Shown here piece after piece: positions 15,149-21,321 of a stretch of 22,068 bases of DNA; within the stretch, counting starts at the first letter, position 1, and every line of letters starts with the position of its first letter. The notes beneath the pieces were generated by a model. That model searched no databases, was not told the DNA's origin, and saw only the letters and a program-made list of their open reading frames with translations. Origin of the DNA: Verrucomicrobiales bacterium. GTDB lineage: Bacteria > Verrucomicrobiota > Verrucomicrobiia > Methylacidiphilales > JAAUTS01. Where the stretch lies: the NCBI GenBank assembly GCA_031279715.1, contig JAITHY010000235.1, forward strand, positions 1 through 22,068, written 5' to 3'. A program made the translations under genes and the position numbers.

Positions 15149-16459
15149 TTAATTTTTTTCACCCCACGATTTCAACGCGCCTTGAATGCGGCTTTCGGAG
15201 TCGATGAGGAACGTGGCGCTGACGATGATGCGGTCACCGTCAGCGAGTCCGCCCAGCACCTCGTAGTTCTCGCCGAGCTTTTCACCCAGCTCGACGAAAC
15301 GCGGCTCCAGTTTGCCATCTCCGCGGTCGAGGAAGACGACGAAGCGGTTGCCGGTGGGGATGACGGCGCTGAACGGGACGATGAGTTTTTCGCCGAGCGG
15401 GATGTCGGCGCTGACGTTGGCGTACATGCCGGGGCGGATTCTCAGATCGTGGTTGGCGAGGATGAAACGAACTTTGAGGCGGCGTGTCTCGGCGTTGAAT
15501 TGCGGATAAATGAACGCGACTTTGGCCGTCACCGTCAGCGCGGCGAGCGAGGGGAAACTGAGTTGGAATTCCTCGCCGACGGTGACGAACGGCGCCTGGT
15601 CTTCGGGAAACTCCGCCTCGACCCAAATCGGCGACAGTCGCGCGAGGCGGAAGAGTTGCTGGCCGCGCTCGAATTTCATCCCCTCCACCGCCGGTTTTGC
15701 GACCACGATGCCGTCCATCGGCGCTTGCAACTCGAACAGCCCGCTCAACCCCCGCCCCTGTCCGGCGCGCAATGTCAGCGAGGTGTCCCGCAGTGTCAGC
15801 GCGAGGTCTTCCAGTTTTTTCAACTGTTCGCCGGACAAATCCCACACCCGCATCCGCGCGCGGAGGCGCTCGAATTCTTGCTGGAGCAGCACGGGGTTTT
15901 CATTCGCCATGAACTGCCGCGTGCGTTTCCAGTTGCGGAAGGCGGTCATGTATTCCTGCTGCGCCTCAATCCAGCCTTCGCTGAGGATGAGCGCGAGCGG
16001 CTCGCCGCGCCGCACGGCCTGGCCGGTGGTGGTGGCGAGGAGTTTTTCGATGTAACCGTCCGCCGACTTGATATTCACGTCGCGCAACGTGGCTTCGTCA
16101 ATGACCACGATGCCCGGCGCGCGCAGCTGGCGCCGTGATTTTTCTTTCCGCGCGACGCCCGTCCGCGCGCCAATCGCCTGCTGACGTTCCGGCGGGATTT
16201 GAAACGCGGCGGACTCACGGTCAGCGGCGTGGTGGTGAGCGTCAGCGGCGGTGGTTGTGACCGCGCTGTCAGCGGCGTGTTTTTTCACCGCCACCAACGG
16301 CATGCCGCAAATGGGGCAGTTCCCCGCCTTTTTTTCACGCACGCTGGGGTGCATGGGGCAGGTGTAATAATCAACGTCAGCGTCGTGGCGCGCCGTTTCT
16401 CCGCAAGCCGCCAGCGCCAGAAACGCCGGCAGCGCCAGCCATTTGGTCAATTGTGTCAT
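15149..16459 (-). CDS. Heavy-metal RND efflux periplasmic adaptor (CusB/CzcB-like lipoprotein)
   Basis: A 436-residue membrane-fusion protein of a heavy-metal exporter. The N-terminus ends in a lipobox (LALAAC, Cys19). Residues 31-57 are a heavy-metal-binding domain with TCPMHPSV and CPICGMPL. A spacer at 61-85, rich in Ala, Asp and His, follows; much of it is encoded by three motif copies. The adaptor core from ~90 has VARKEKSRRQLRAPGIV, a lipoyl-type half near 115-150, a helical hairpin, and beta-barrel parts up to ~410. ATG at 16459 is chosen over one 12 codons upstream because it gives a clean lipoprotein signal and leaves the divergent promoter free. No pump (CusA) or outer-membrane channel lies next to it: the next gene is SulP. 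Confidence 0.92.
   Translation of the reverse strand: MTQLTKWLALPAFLALAACGETARHDADVDYYTCPMHPSVREKKAGNCPICGMPLVAVKKHAADSAVTTTAADAHHHAADRESAAFQIPPERQQAIGARTGVARKEKSRRQLRAPGIVVIDEATLRDVNIKSADGYIEKLLATTTGQAVRRGEPLALILSEGWIEAQQEYMTAFRNWKRTRQFMANENPVLLQQEFERLRARMRVWDLSGEQLKKLEDLALTLRDTSLTLRAGQGRGLSGLFELQAPMDGIVVAKPAVEGMKFERGQQLFRLARLSPIWVEAEFPEDQAPFVTVGEEFQLSFPSLAALTVTAKVAFIYPQFNAETRRLKVRFILANHDLRIRPGMYANVSADIPLGEKLIVPFSAVIPTGNRFVVFLDRGDGKLEPRFVELGEKLGENYEVLGGLADGDRIIVSATFLIDSESRIQGALKSWGEKN
16220..16274 (-). repeat. Cluster of three motif copies in the adaptor's linker
   Basis: GTCAGCG at 16220-16226, 16241-16247 and 16268-16274. In the adaptor frame each gives Ala-Ala-Asp, making a spacer AADSAVTTTAADAHHHAAD between metal-binding and adaptor domains. 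Confidence 0.8.
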
Positions 16460-16464
16460 GCCAG

Positions 16465-16497
16465 ATAAAACGGCGCGACTTGGCGAATCCCTCAAAA
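16465..16497 (-). promoter_or_regulatory. Predicted promoter for the RND adaptor
   Basis: On the minus strand the palindrome arm TTTTGAGGGATT is followed by 15 bases and then TTTTAT (16465-16470), with the adaptor ATG only five bases further. It mirrors the plus-strand arrangement. Promoter identity is inferred from this symmetry, not from a known consensus. Confidence 0.45.
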
Positions 16498-16510
16498 TTT
16501 TTGAGGGATT
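16486..16510. repeat. Perfect 25-base palindrome between the divergent metal genes
   Basis: Twelve-base arms AATCCCTCAAAA (16486-16497) and TTTTGAGGGATT (16499-16510) flank a single T. It is centred in the 79-base gap between the adaptor gene and the anti-sigma/sensor/sigma operon. It could be an operator for a dimeric regulator, or two back-to-back promoter -35 elements. Confidence 0.85.
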
Positions 16511-16531
16511 GCGCGGGGAAATGTGTTAAAT
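16499..16531 (+). promoter_or_regulatory. Predicted promoter for the anti-sigma/sensor/sigma operon
   Basis: The arm TTTTGAGGGATT is followed by 15 bases and TTAAAT (16526-16531), seven bases before the ATG at 16539. Spacing is identical to the opposite strand. An ECF-type promoter, perhaps autoregulated by the sigma factor encoded here, is a plausible reading. Confidence 0.45.
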
Positions 16532-16538
16532 AATCACT

Positions 16539-16868
16539 ATGCACGCTGACCATGACGAGTTGGATTTATTGCTCAGGGAGTTGTCTGTTGATGGCGCGCC
16601 GCCGCTGACGGCGGGGTTTGAGCGCGCGGTTTGGCGGGAAATTCGACGGCGGCGGGAAGGCGCTGAGAGTCTGTCGTTTTGGCATGCGGCGGATTGGTTG
16701 TTGGGCGCGGTGTGGCGGCCGCGGCCGGTGTTTGCCGCGCTGGCGCTGGCGCTGACGGTGGGCGTGGCGGTTGGCTCGGGTGCTTTTGCCAAACCGTCGC
16801 ATCGGGTGCGGCTGGATGCTTTTTTCATCCATGCGTCGGATTTGTCAATCTCAATCAACGGGCGCTGA
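16539..16868 (+). CDS. Small single-pass membrane protein, probable anti-sigma factor (CnrY-like position)
   Basis: A 109-residue protein with a cytoplasmic N-terminal part of ~65 residues (DELDLLLRELSVDGAPPLTAGFERAVWREIRRRR), one membrane segment (about residues 67-87, FAALALALTVGVAVGSGAF) and a short periplasmic tail. Size, topology and place as first gene before a periplasmic metal-sensor-like protein and an ECF sigma factor match CnrY/NccY anti-sigma factors. Direct sequence similarity is not obvious, so the role rests on context. The N-terminal L-x-R-E-L and W-R-E-I-R-R patterns are typical of short sigma-binding segments. The stop lies in a motif copy (CGC TGA CC ATG), with the next start two bases later. 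Confidence 0.65.
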   Translation: MHADHDELDLLLRELSVDGAPPLTAGFERAVWREIRRRREGAESLSFWHAADWLLGAVWRPRPVFAALALALTVGVAVGSGAFAKPSHRVRLDAFFIHASDLSISINGR

Positions 16869-16870
16869 CC

Positions 16871-17311
16871 ATGAAACGATTATTACCTTTGCTCGCGCTG
16901 CTGGCGCTGGTCGCCGCGGTTGCCCTGGCGAGTTGCTGGCTCACGCAGCGGTACCTTGGCGCGCCGCCGCCGGCCGCTGACAATGAGATTTTCGCCCGGC
17001 TGGATTTGACGCCCGAACAGGAGAAAAAAATCGACGCCATCCGCGGACAGTTCAGCGTCAGCCGCCGGAATTGCGCGGCGTTGATGCGGCAACGCAACCG
17101 CGAACTGGCGGATGTCATCCTCAGCGACGGAGCCGATTCGCCGCGGGTGCGGGCGGCGGTGGAAAAAATTCACGAGGCGATGGGCGACATGCAGAAGGCG
17201 ACGCTCCATTCCGTTTTCGCCGCCCGGGGCGCGCTTTCGCCCGAACAATACGAGCGGTTGCTGCGGCTCGTCGCCGAGCAACTTTCCGCCGAACACCCCT
17301 GTTGCCGCTGA
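16871..17311 (+). CDS. Periplasmic metal-sensor-like protein (CnrX/ZraP/CpxP superfamily)
   Basis: A 146-residue protein, close to CnrX in size. Residues 1-22 form a hydrophobic signal ending in LASC, a possible lipobox, so it may be anchored by lipid or by an uncleaved helix. The mature part is helical, with LTPEQEKKIDAIRGQF near 47 and LSPEQYERLLRLVAEQL near 125, the twin motifs of the heavy-metal-resistance/CpxP superfamily. The His pattern of CnrX is not evident. Instead the tail ends HPCCR, a potential metal ligand group. It lies two bases after the anti-sigma gene and five before the sigma gene, so the three are surely cotranscribed. Expected role: sense metal in the envelope and release the anti-sigma. 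Confidence 0.75.
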   Translation: MKRLLPLLALLALVAAVALASCWLTQRYLGAPPPAADNEIFARLDLTPEQEKKIDAIRGQFSVSRRNCAALMRQRNRELADVILSDGADSPRVRAAVEKIHEAMGDMQKATLHSVFAARGALSPEQYERLLRLVAEQLSAEHPCCR

Positions 17312-17316
17312 CCGTC

Positions 17317-17889
17317 ATGTCCGCCGACCCTGATTTGCCGTTGGTGAGAAAGTTGCAAGCCGGTGACGACGCGGCGCTGGACGCGCTCATGGCGCGGCAT
17401 CGGGAGCGGATTTACCGGTTTGTTTGGCGCTACATTCCGCACGAGCACGACGCATTGGAGTTGGCGCAGGAGACGTTTATCCGCGCGTATTTCAATATCG
17501 GCGGATTCAATCCGCGCGCGTTGTTTTCGACCTGGCTGTTTGCAATTGCGCTGAATCTGTGCCGTGACCACGCGCGGAGCAAGGCTTATAAATTATCCCG
17601 CGCCGCTGACGGTGAGGCGGTGCTCAACGCGCAGCCATCCGGCGGGGCGACGCCGGCGGAAATTGTGCAACGGCGGGAAAAGTTGAGGGCGCTGACGGTG
17701 GCGATTGACACGCTGCCGCCGGAGTTGAAGGCGCCGTTCATTGTCAGCGTGCTGGAAGGCGCTTCTTACAAGGATTGCGCGGCTCGGCTCGGCCTGACGG
17801 AAAAGGCGGTGGAGATGAAAATTTACCGCGCCAGAAAATTTTTGGCGGAACGGCTGGCGGATCAAGCCTCACGCCGGATGTTTGTTTGA
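17317..17889 (+). CDS. ECF-type RNA polymerase sigma factor (CnrH-like context)
   Basis: A 190-residue sigma-70 family factor. Region 2 spans about residues 10-80, with MARHRERIYRFVWRYIPHEHDALELAQETFIRAY and FSTWLFAIALNLCRDHAR. Region 4 is about 125-178, with LPPELKAPFIVSVLEGASYKDCAARLGLTEKAVEMKIYRARKFL. No region 1 or 3, as expected for ECF factors. The frame is open further upstream, but ATG at 17317 gives the family-typical start and length (CnrH is ~190). It overlaps nothing upstream because the sensor stop lies in a motif copy just before it. The last 21 bases overlap the convergent LptF/G gene. Probably regulates its own operon and the divergent adaptor. Confidence 0.9.
   Translation: MSADPDLPLVRKLQAGDDAALDALMARHRERIYRFVWRYIPHEHDALELAQETFIRAYFNIGGFNPRALFSTWLFAIALNLCRDHARSKAYKLSRAADGEAVLNAQPSGGATPAEIVQRREKLRALTVAIDTLPPELKAPFIVSVLEGASYKDCAARLGLTEKAVEMKIYRARKFLAERLADQASRRMFV
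17603..17620 (+). repeat. Extended motif copy, consensus form
   Basis: CCGCTGACGGTGAGGCGG, in the sigma-factor gene at the linker between regions 2 and 4 (codons for AADGEAV). Confidence 0.75.
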
Positions 17890-18990
17890 GCGCCAAATGA
17901 GCCAGAAACCCAGGCTCTGGAACAGAATGTTGGGAATCCAAATGATGAGGTCGGGGTAGGCGTTCGGTTTTTCCTTCAGCGACATGGCATAGATAATCAT
18001 CAGATAATACAACACCATAATCGCCACGCTAATCACGAAACCGATGGAGGTCTCCGTGCGCCCCGTGGTGATGGCCAGCGGAATCGCCAGAAACATGAAC
18101 GTGAAGCACGCCACGGAAAACGACACGCGCTTTTGCAACTCGGTGAACAGGGGCGTGAAATTGAACTTGCGCTCGCCGCTGGCGAAGATGTGGTTGACGA
18201 TTTGCTCCGCGGTCATGACGCCGATGCTGATGCCGATGCGGTTGATGTCAAAGTCCTTGTTCAACTCGATGTTCAGCGGCAGCTGCCCGGCGCGCAAGCC
18301 CGAATTGATGCGGCTCAAGTCGGCGGGGTCGGCGGCGGCGCGGACTTGCTCGTAGGCGTTGAACAGCGTGATGGTCAGCTTCATGTTCTGCAAGTCCGCG
18401 TTCAAATCGCCCCGCTCGGCGCGAATGCTGCTCAGGGGTATCTTGGTCGCGGGGTTGGTTTTCCAAATGTACACGCCCTTGATGGTGTTGCCGACTTTCT
18501 CGTCGACGTAAATGGTGTAGCCGGAAAATTTGTCCACCGGTTCCTGCGCCTTTATGAGCAGCGTCGGGTTGCTGCGGCCGATTTCAAAAATCATTTCCTT
18601 GAACTTGGCCATGCACTTGGGCGCGATGATGGCGTTGTTGTAAAAACTGACGGCGCACATGAACAGGCTGAACAGCACCACCGGCGCGATGAGCGGCACC
18701 AAACCGATGCCCGCCGAGCGGATGATTAAAATCTCGCGATTGTGCGACATGCGCCCGAACACCAGCAGCGTCCCCACCAACAGGCCCCACGGAATGGTGA
18801 TGGTCATCGCCTGCGGGCTGAGCAGCACAATCATTTTCAAGACCATCCAAAACGGAATGTCATTGTCAGCGACCACCTGCGCGATGCGTTTAAACGCGTC
18901 GCCGAACATAATCAGCGATGTCAGCACCGCGATGGCGGCGAACGACGCGCTGACAATCTCGCCCAGCAGGTAACGGTAAATAATTCTCAC
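17869..18990 (-). CDS. LptF/LptG-family lipopolysaccharide export permease
   Basis: A 373-residue YjgP/YjgQ permease, one of the two inner-membrane subunits that, with LptB, extract LPS for transport to the outer membrane. Layout fits: about three membrane segments in residues 1-120, a periplasmic jellyroll (~130-265, containing SGYTIYVDEKVGNTIKGVYIWK), then three segments to the C-terminus (FSVACFTFMFLAIPLAI and following). LptF and LptG cannot be separated confidently. The start is GTG at 18990, the only start giving the usual MRIIYRYL opening. Its partner is not adjacent. It overlaps the sigma gene by 21 bases tail to tail. Presence implies a diderm cell with LPS. Confidence 0.93.
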   Translation of the reverse strand: MRIIYRYLLGEIVSASFAAIAVLTSLIMFGDAFKRIAQVVADNDIPFWMVLKMIVLLSPQAMTITIPWGLLVGTLLVFGRMSHNREILIIRSAGIGLVPLIAPVVLFSLFMCAVSFYNNAIIAPKCMAKFKEMIFEIGRSNPTLLIKAQEPVDKFSGYTIYVDEKVGNTIKGVYIWKTNPATKIPLSSIRAERGDLNADLQNMKLTITLFNAYEQVRAAADPADLSRINSGLRAGQLPLNIELNKDFDINRIGISIGVMTAEQIVNHIFASGERKFNFTPLFTELQKRVSFSVACFTFMFLAIPLAITTGRTETSIGFVISVAIMVLYYLMIIYAMSLKEKPNAYPDLIIWIPNILFQSLGFWLIWRSNKHPA

Positions 18991-19071
18991 GCGTCGGCAA
19001 TCCTAGGCTTTTCGCGGCAAAATAACATCCCAAATTCCGCCAACAGAAAACTCTTTGGGGCGTGAAATTTT

Positions 19072-19096
19072 ACGCGCGGTGTTTTTGGCCGCGCGT
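19072..19096. repeat. Inverted repeat between divergent lptF/G and yqeY
   Basis: ACGCGCGG and CCGCGCGT form an eight-base-pair stem around a nine-base loop (TGTTTTTGG). It lies in the 148-base divergent gap (18991-19138), so it is more likely a regulatory or structural element than a terminator. No clear -10/-35 pair was recognised beside it. Confidence 0.5.
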
Positions 19097-19138
19097 TTAT
19101 CCTTGCCCGAATGGTTAAAAATCCGCAGCATGGGCGGC

Positions 19139-19591
19139 ATGACTCTGCTTGAACAAATCGACTCGCAAATCAAGGACGCCATGCGCGCCAGGGACATGGA
19201 GCGGCTCAACACATTGCGCGCGCTCAAGTCCGCGGCCAAATATCTCGCCATTGAGAAATACGGCGCTGACGGTCAGGCAAATGACGACGACGTTATCCAG
19301 GTCGCCCGCAGGGAAATCAAGAAACGCAACGAATCCATCGAGGTTTACGAAAAGAACGGACGTCCCGATGTCGCCGCCAGGGAGCGCGCCGAGAAAGCCG
19401 TGTTGGAAATTTTCCTGCCCGCCGCGCTCAGTGACGCCGAGCTTGAGGTCATTGTCAGCGACGCCATTCGCGAAACCGGCGCCACGGGCAAATCCCAACT
19501 GGGCTTGGTGATGAAAGCCGCGCTCGCCAAGGCCGCCGGGCGCGCCGACGGCAAACAAATCAGCGCCGTGGTTGGCAAGTTGTTGAGCTAA
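19139..19591 (+). CDS. yqeY: GatB/YqeY-domain protein
   Basis: A 150-residue YqeY protein, a stand-alone version of the C-terminal helical domain of GatB, the tRNA-dependent amidotransferase subunit. YqeY is thought to bind tRNA, but its role is not established. Signatures: MTLLEQIDSQIKDAMRARDMERLNTLRALKSA at the start, then REIKKRNESIEVYEKNGRPDVAARERAEKAVLEIFLP near 65-100, and the C-terminal GLVMKAALAKAAGRADGKQISAVVGKLL. ATG at 19139 is preferred; another in-frame ATG three codons earlier adds only MGG. A motif copy encodes GADGQA in a variable loop. trpD begins nine bases after the stop. Confidence 0.93.
   Translation: MTLLEQIDSQIKDAMRARDMERLNTLRALKSAAKYLAIEKYGADGQANDDDVIQVARREIKKRNESIEVYEKNGRPDVAARERAEKAVLEIFLPAALSDAELEVIVSDAIRETGATGKSQLGLVMKAALAKAAGRADGKQISAVVGKLLS
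19264..19277 (+). repeat. Near-palindromic motif copy
   Basis: CGCTGACGGTCAGG, in yqeY, encoding GADGQA in a variable loop. Confidence 0.65.
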
Positions 19592-19600
19592 GCCGCCGAC

Positions 19601-20641
19601 ATGAGCATCCTGCCCGACCTCGCCCGATTGTGCCGCGCTGACCGTGAGCTTGCCGCCCCGCAGGTCTGGCAGGCCGCCGAGGAGTTGCTCGACGTGAGCG
19701 TCAGCGAGGCGGAAAAACTCGACTTCCTCCGCGCGTTGACGGACAAGGGCGAGACCGCGCGCGAGTTGCTGGCGTTCACCAACGCCTTTTTGCCCAAGGC
19801 GCTTGATCCCGGCATCAGCGGCACCTGGCGGGGAAAACCGCTGCTGGATTGCTGCGGCACAGGCGGCGGCGGGCTGAACGTGGTCAATATTTCCACGACG
19901 ATGATGTTTGTGCTCGCCGCGGGTGGCGTGCCGGTGGTCAAGCACGGCAACGTTGGCGTCACCAAAATTTCCGGCAGCAGTGACGTTCTCGCCACCCTCG
20001 GCATTCCCACCACGCTGACACCGGAGCAAAACAAGCGGGTTTTCGAAGCCAGCAACCTTGGCTTTTTTCACGCGCCGTTTTACCATCCGACATTCAAAAT
20101 CATCGCCCCGCTCCGCCGCGCGCTGGCGGCGGAGGGACGCCGCACCGTCTTCAACCAACTCGGCCCGCTCATCAATCCCGCCCGCCCCGACGCGCAGATG
20201 ATCGGCTTGTTCAACAAAAATTACGTCAACCTGTTCGGCGAAGTGCTGGAATTGCTCGGTCGCAAGCACCACCTCGCCATTTACAGCGAGGCGGAGGACG
20301 GCACGCCGATTGGCGAGTACTCCATCCTCGGTCACAACTTTGTCCACACCTCGCTGAAATTCGACATTCCCGACCGCCCGCGCCGCGACCTCGGCAGTTA
20401 CAAGAGCCTCATCATCAGCGGCAGGGAGGAGAGCGCGCGCCGCATCGTCGATTTGCTCGGCGGCGGCGAGACGGGTTTGTTCAAGGAAATTATGGTCGCC
20501 AACAGCGCGCTGGGTTTTGTCGTTACCGAGACCGCCAAGACCTGGGATGAGGGATTGTCCCTGGCGCGCGAAATCATCGACTCCGGCAAGGCGAAACAAA
20601 AACTCGAACAATGGCGCAACCTCTGCCAGACTGCGCGCTGA
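19601..20641 (+). CDS. trpD: Anthranilate phosphoribosyltransferase (TrpD family)
   Basis: A 346-residue TrpD, transferring phosphoribose from PRPP to anthranilate in tryptophan synthesis. The N-terminal helical domain (1-~75) is followed by the PRPP loop DCCGTGGGGLNVVNIST (83-99), VVKHGNVGVTKISGSSDVLATLG (112-134), FFHAPFYHP and VFNQLGPLINPA. Two differences from textbook TrpD: the loop reads GTGGGG where GTGGDG is usual, and the Mg-binding Asp-Glu motif region reads DGTPIGEYS. These may be lineage traits or signal a TrpD-like enzyme with another substrate. No other trp genes are adjacent. The stop TGA lies in a motif copy and the next ATG follows two bases later. Confidence 0.87.
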   Translation: MSILPDLARLCRADRELAAPQVWQAAEELLDVSVSEAEKLDFLRALTDKGETARELLAFTNAFLPKALDPGISGTWRGKPLLDCCGTGGGGLNVVNISTTMMFVLAAGGVPVVKHGNVGVTKISGSSDVLATLGIPTTLTPEQNKRVFEASNLGFFHAPFYHPTFKIIAPLRRALAAEGRRTVFNQLGPLINPARPDAQMIGLFNKNYVNLFGEVLELLGRKHHLAIYSEAEDGTPIGEYSILGHNFVHTSLKFDIPDRPRRDLGSYKSLIISGREESARRIVDLLGGGETGLFKEIMVANSALGFVVTETAKTWDEGLSLAREIIDSGKAKQKLEQWRNLCQTAR

Positions 20642-20643
20642 CC

Positions 20644-21267
20644 ATGAGCCACCAACCGCAAATCAGCCTGTACACCGGCGGCCTCGCCGAAACCAACGCC
20701 TATTTTCTCAAACTCGACGACGGCTGGCTCGCCATCGACGCGCCGGAGGGCGCCGCCGCCGCCGTCGCGGAAAACGGCCTCACCGTCAGCGCCCTCGTGC
20801 TTACGCACGGGCACTGGGATCATATTTGGGACGCCGCTGACATGGTCGAAAAATTTCACTGCCCCGTCTATTATCACCGCGACGACGAATTGCTCTGCAC
20901 CAATCCGGACGTCATGCGCGACTTTGGCTTGCCGGCAAAATTAAAACCCGTTCACGCCGCCAGATTCCTCGCCCAGGACAACACGCTGGCCGTGGCGCCG
21001 TACACCTTCAAAATCCTGCACATCCCCGGTCATTGTCCCGGCAGCATTTGTTTGCATGAGGAACAACACGGCTTCATCTTCGGCGGCGATGTATTGTTCG
21101 CCGGCGGCGTCGGGCGCTGGGACTTGCCCGGCGGATCCGAGAGTCAGCTCATCAGCGGCATCAGGCAAAAACTTCTGCCGCTGCCGGGGCAAACCGTCGT
21201 TTATCCCGGCCACGGTCCCGACACCACCATCGGCGAAGAAAAGCGGCATAATCCATATCTCCGCTGA
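20644..21267 (+). CDS. MBL-fold metallohydrolase (glyoxalase II-like)
   Basis: A 207-residue metallo-beta-lactamase-fold hydrolase, cytosolic. The metal-binding motif THGHWDH is near residue 57, followed by further ligands in IPGHCPGS near 125, the bridging Asp in FGGDVLFAGGVGR near 145, and the last His in YPGHGPDT near 190. Length and GRWDLPGGSE segment match the short glyoxalase-II-like subgroup (YcbL type), which lacks the helical C-terminal domain of true GloB. The natural substrate is unknown. ATG at 20644 follows the trpD stop by two bases (TGA CC ATG). A motif copy encodes GLTVSALV before the metal site, and another forms its own stop (CGC TGA CGATGAG). Confidence 0.92.
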   Translation: MSHQPQISLYTGGLAETNAYFLKLDDGWLAIDAPEGAAAAVAENGLTVSALVLTHGHWDHIWDAADMVEKFHCPVYYHRDDELLCTNPDVMRDFGLPAKLKPVHAARFLAQDNTLAVAPYTFKILHIPGHCPGSICLHEEQHGFIFGGDVLFAGGVGRWDLPGGSESQLISGIRQKLLPLPGQTVVYPGHGPDTTIGEEKRHNPYLR

Positions 21268-21321
21268 CGATGAGATTTATTCCGGCTGGACAAAGACTGA
21301 CGGCGACGCCATTTTAAATGT

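Noticed and set aside
19115..20611. Long open frame (498 codons) on the minus strand opposite yqeY and trpD
   Set aside because: Low-complexity Ala/Gly/Glu-rich translation without any recognisable domain, entirely antisense to two clearly conserved genes; a by-product of high GC at third positions.
21287..21318. TGGACA with a later TTTAAA upstream of fabV as a promoter
   Set aside because: Spacer of about 20 bases and weak -10; could equally be read-through from the hydrolase gene.
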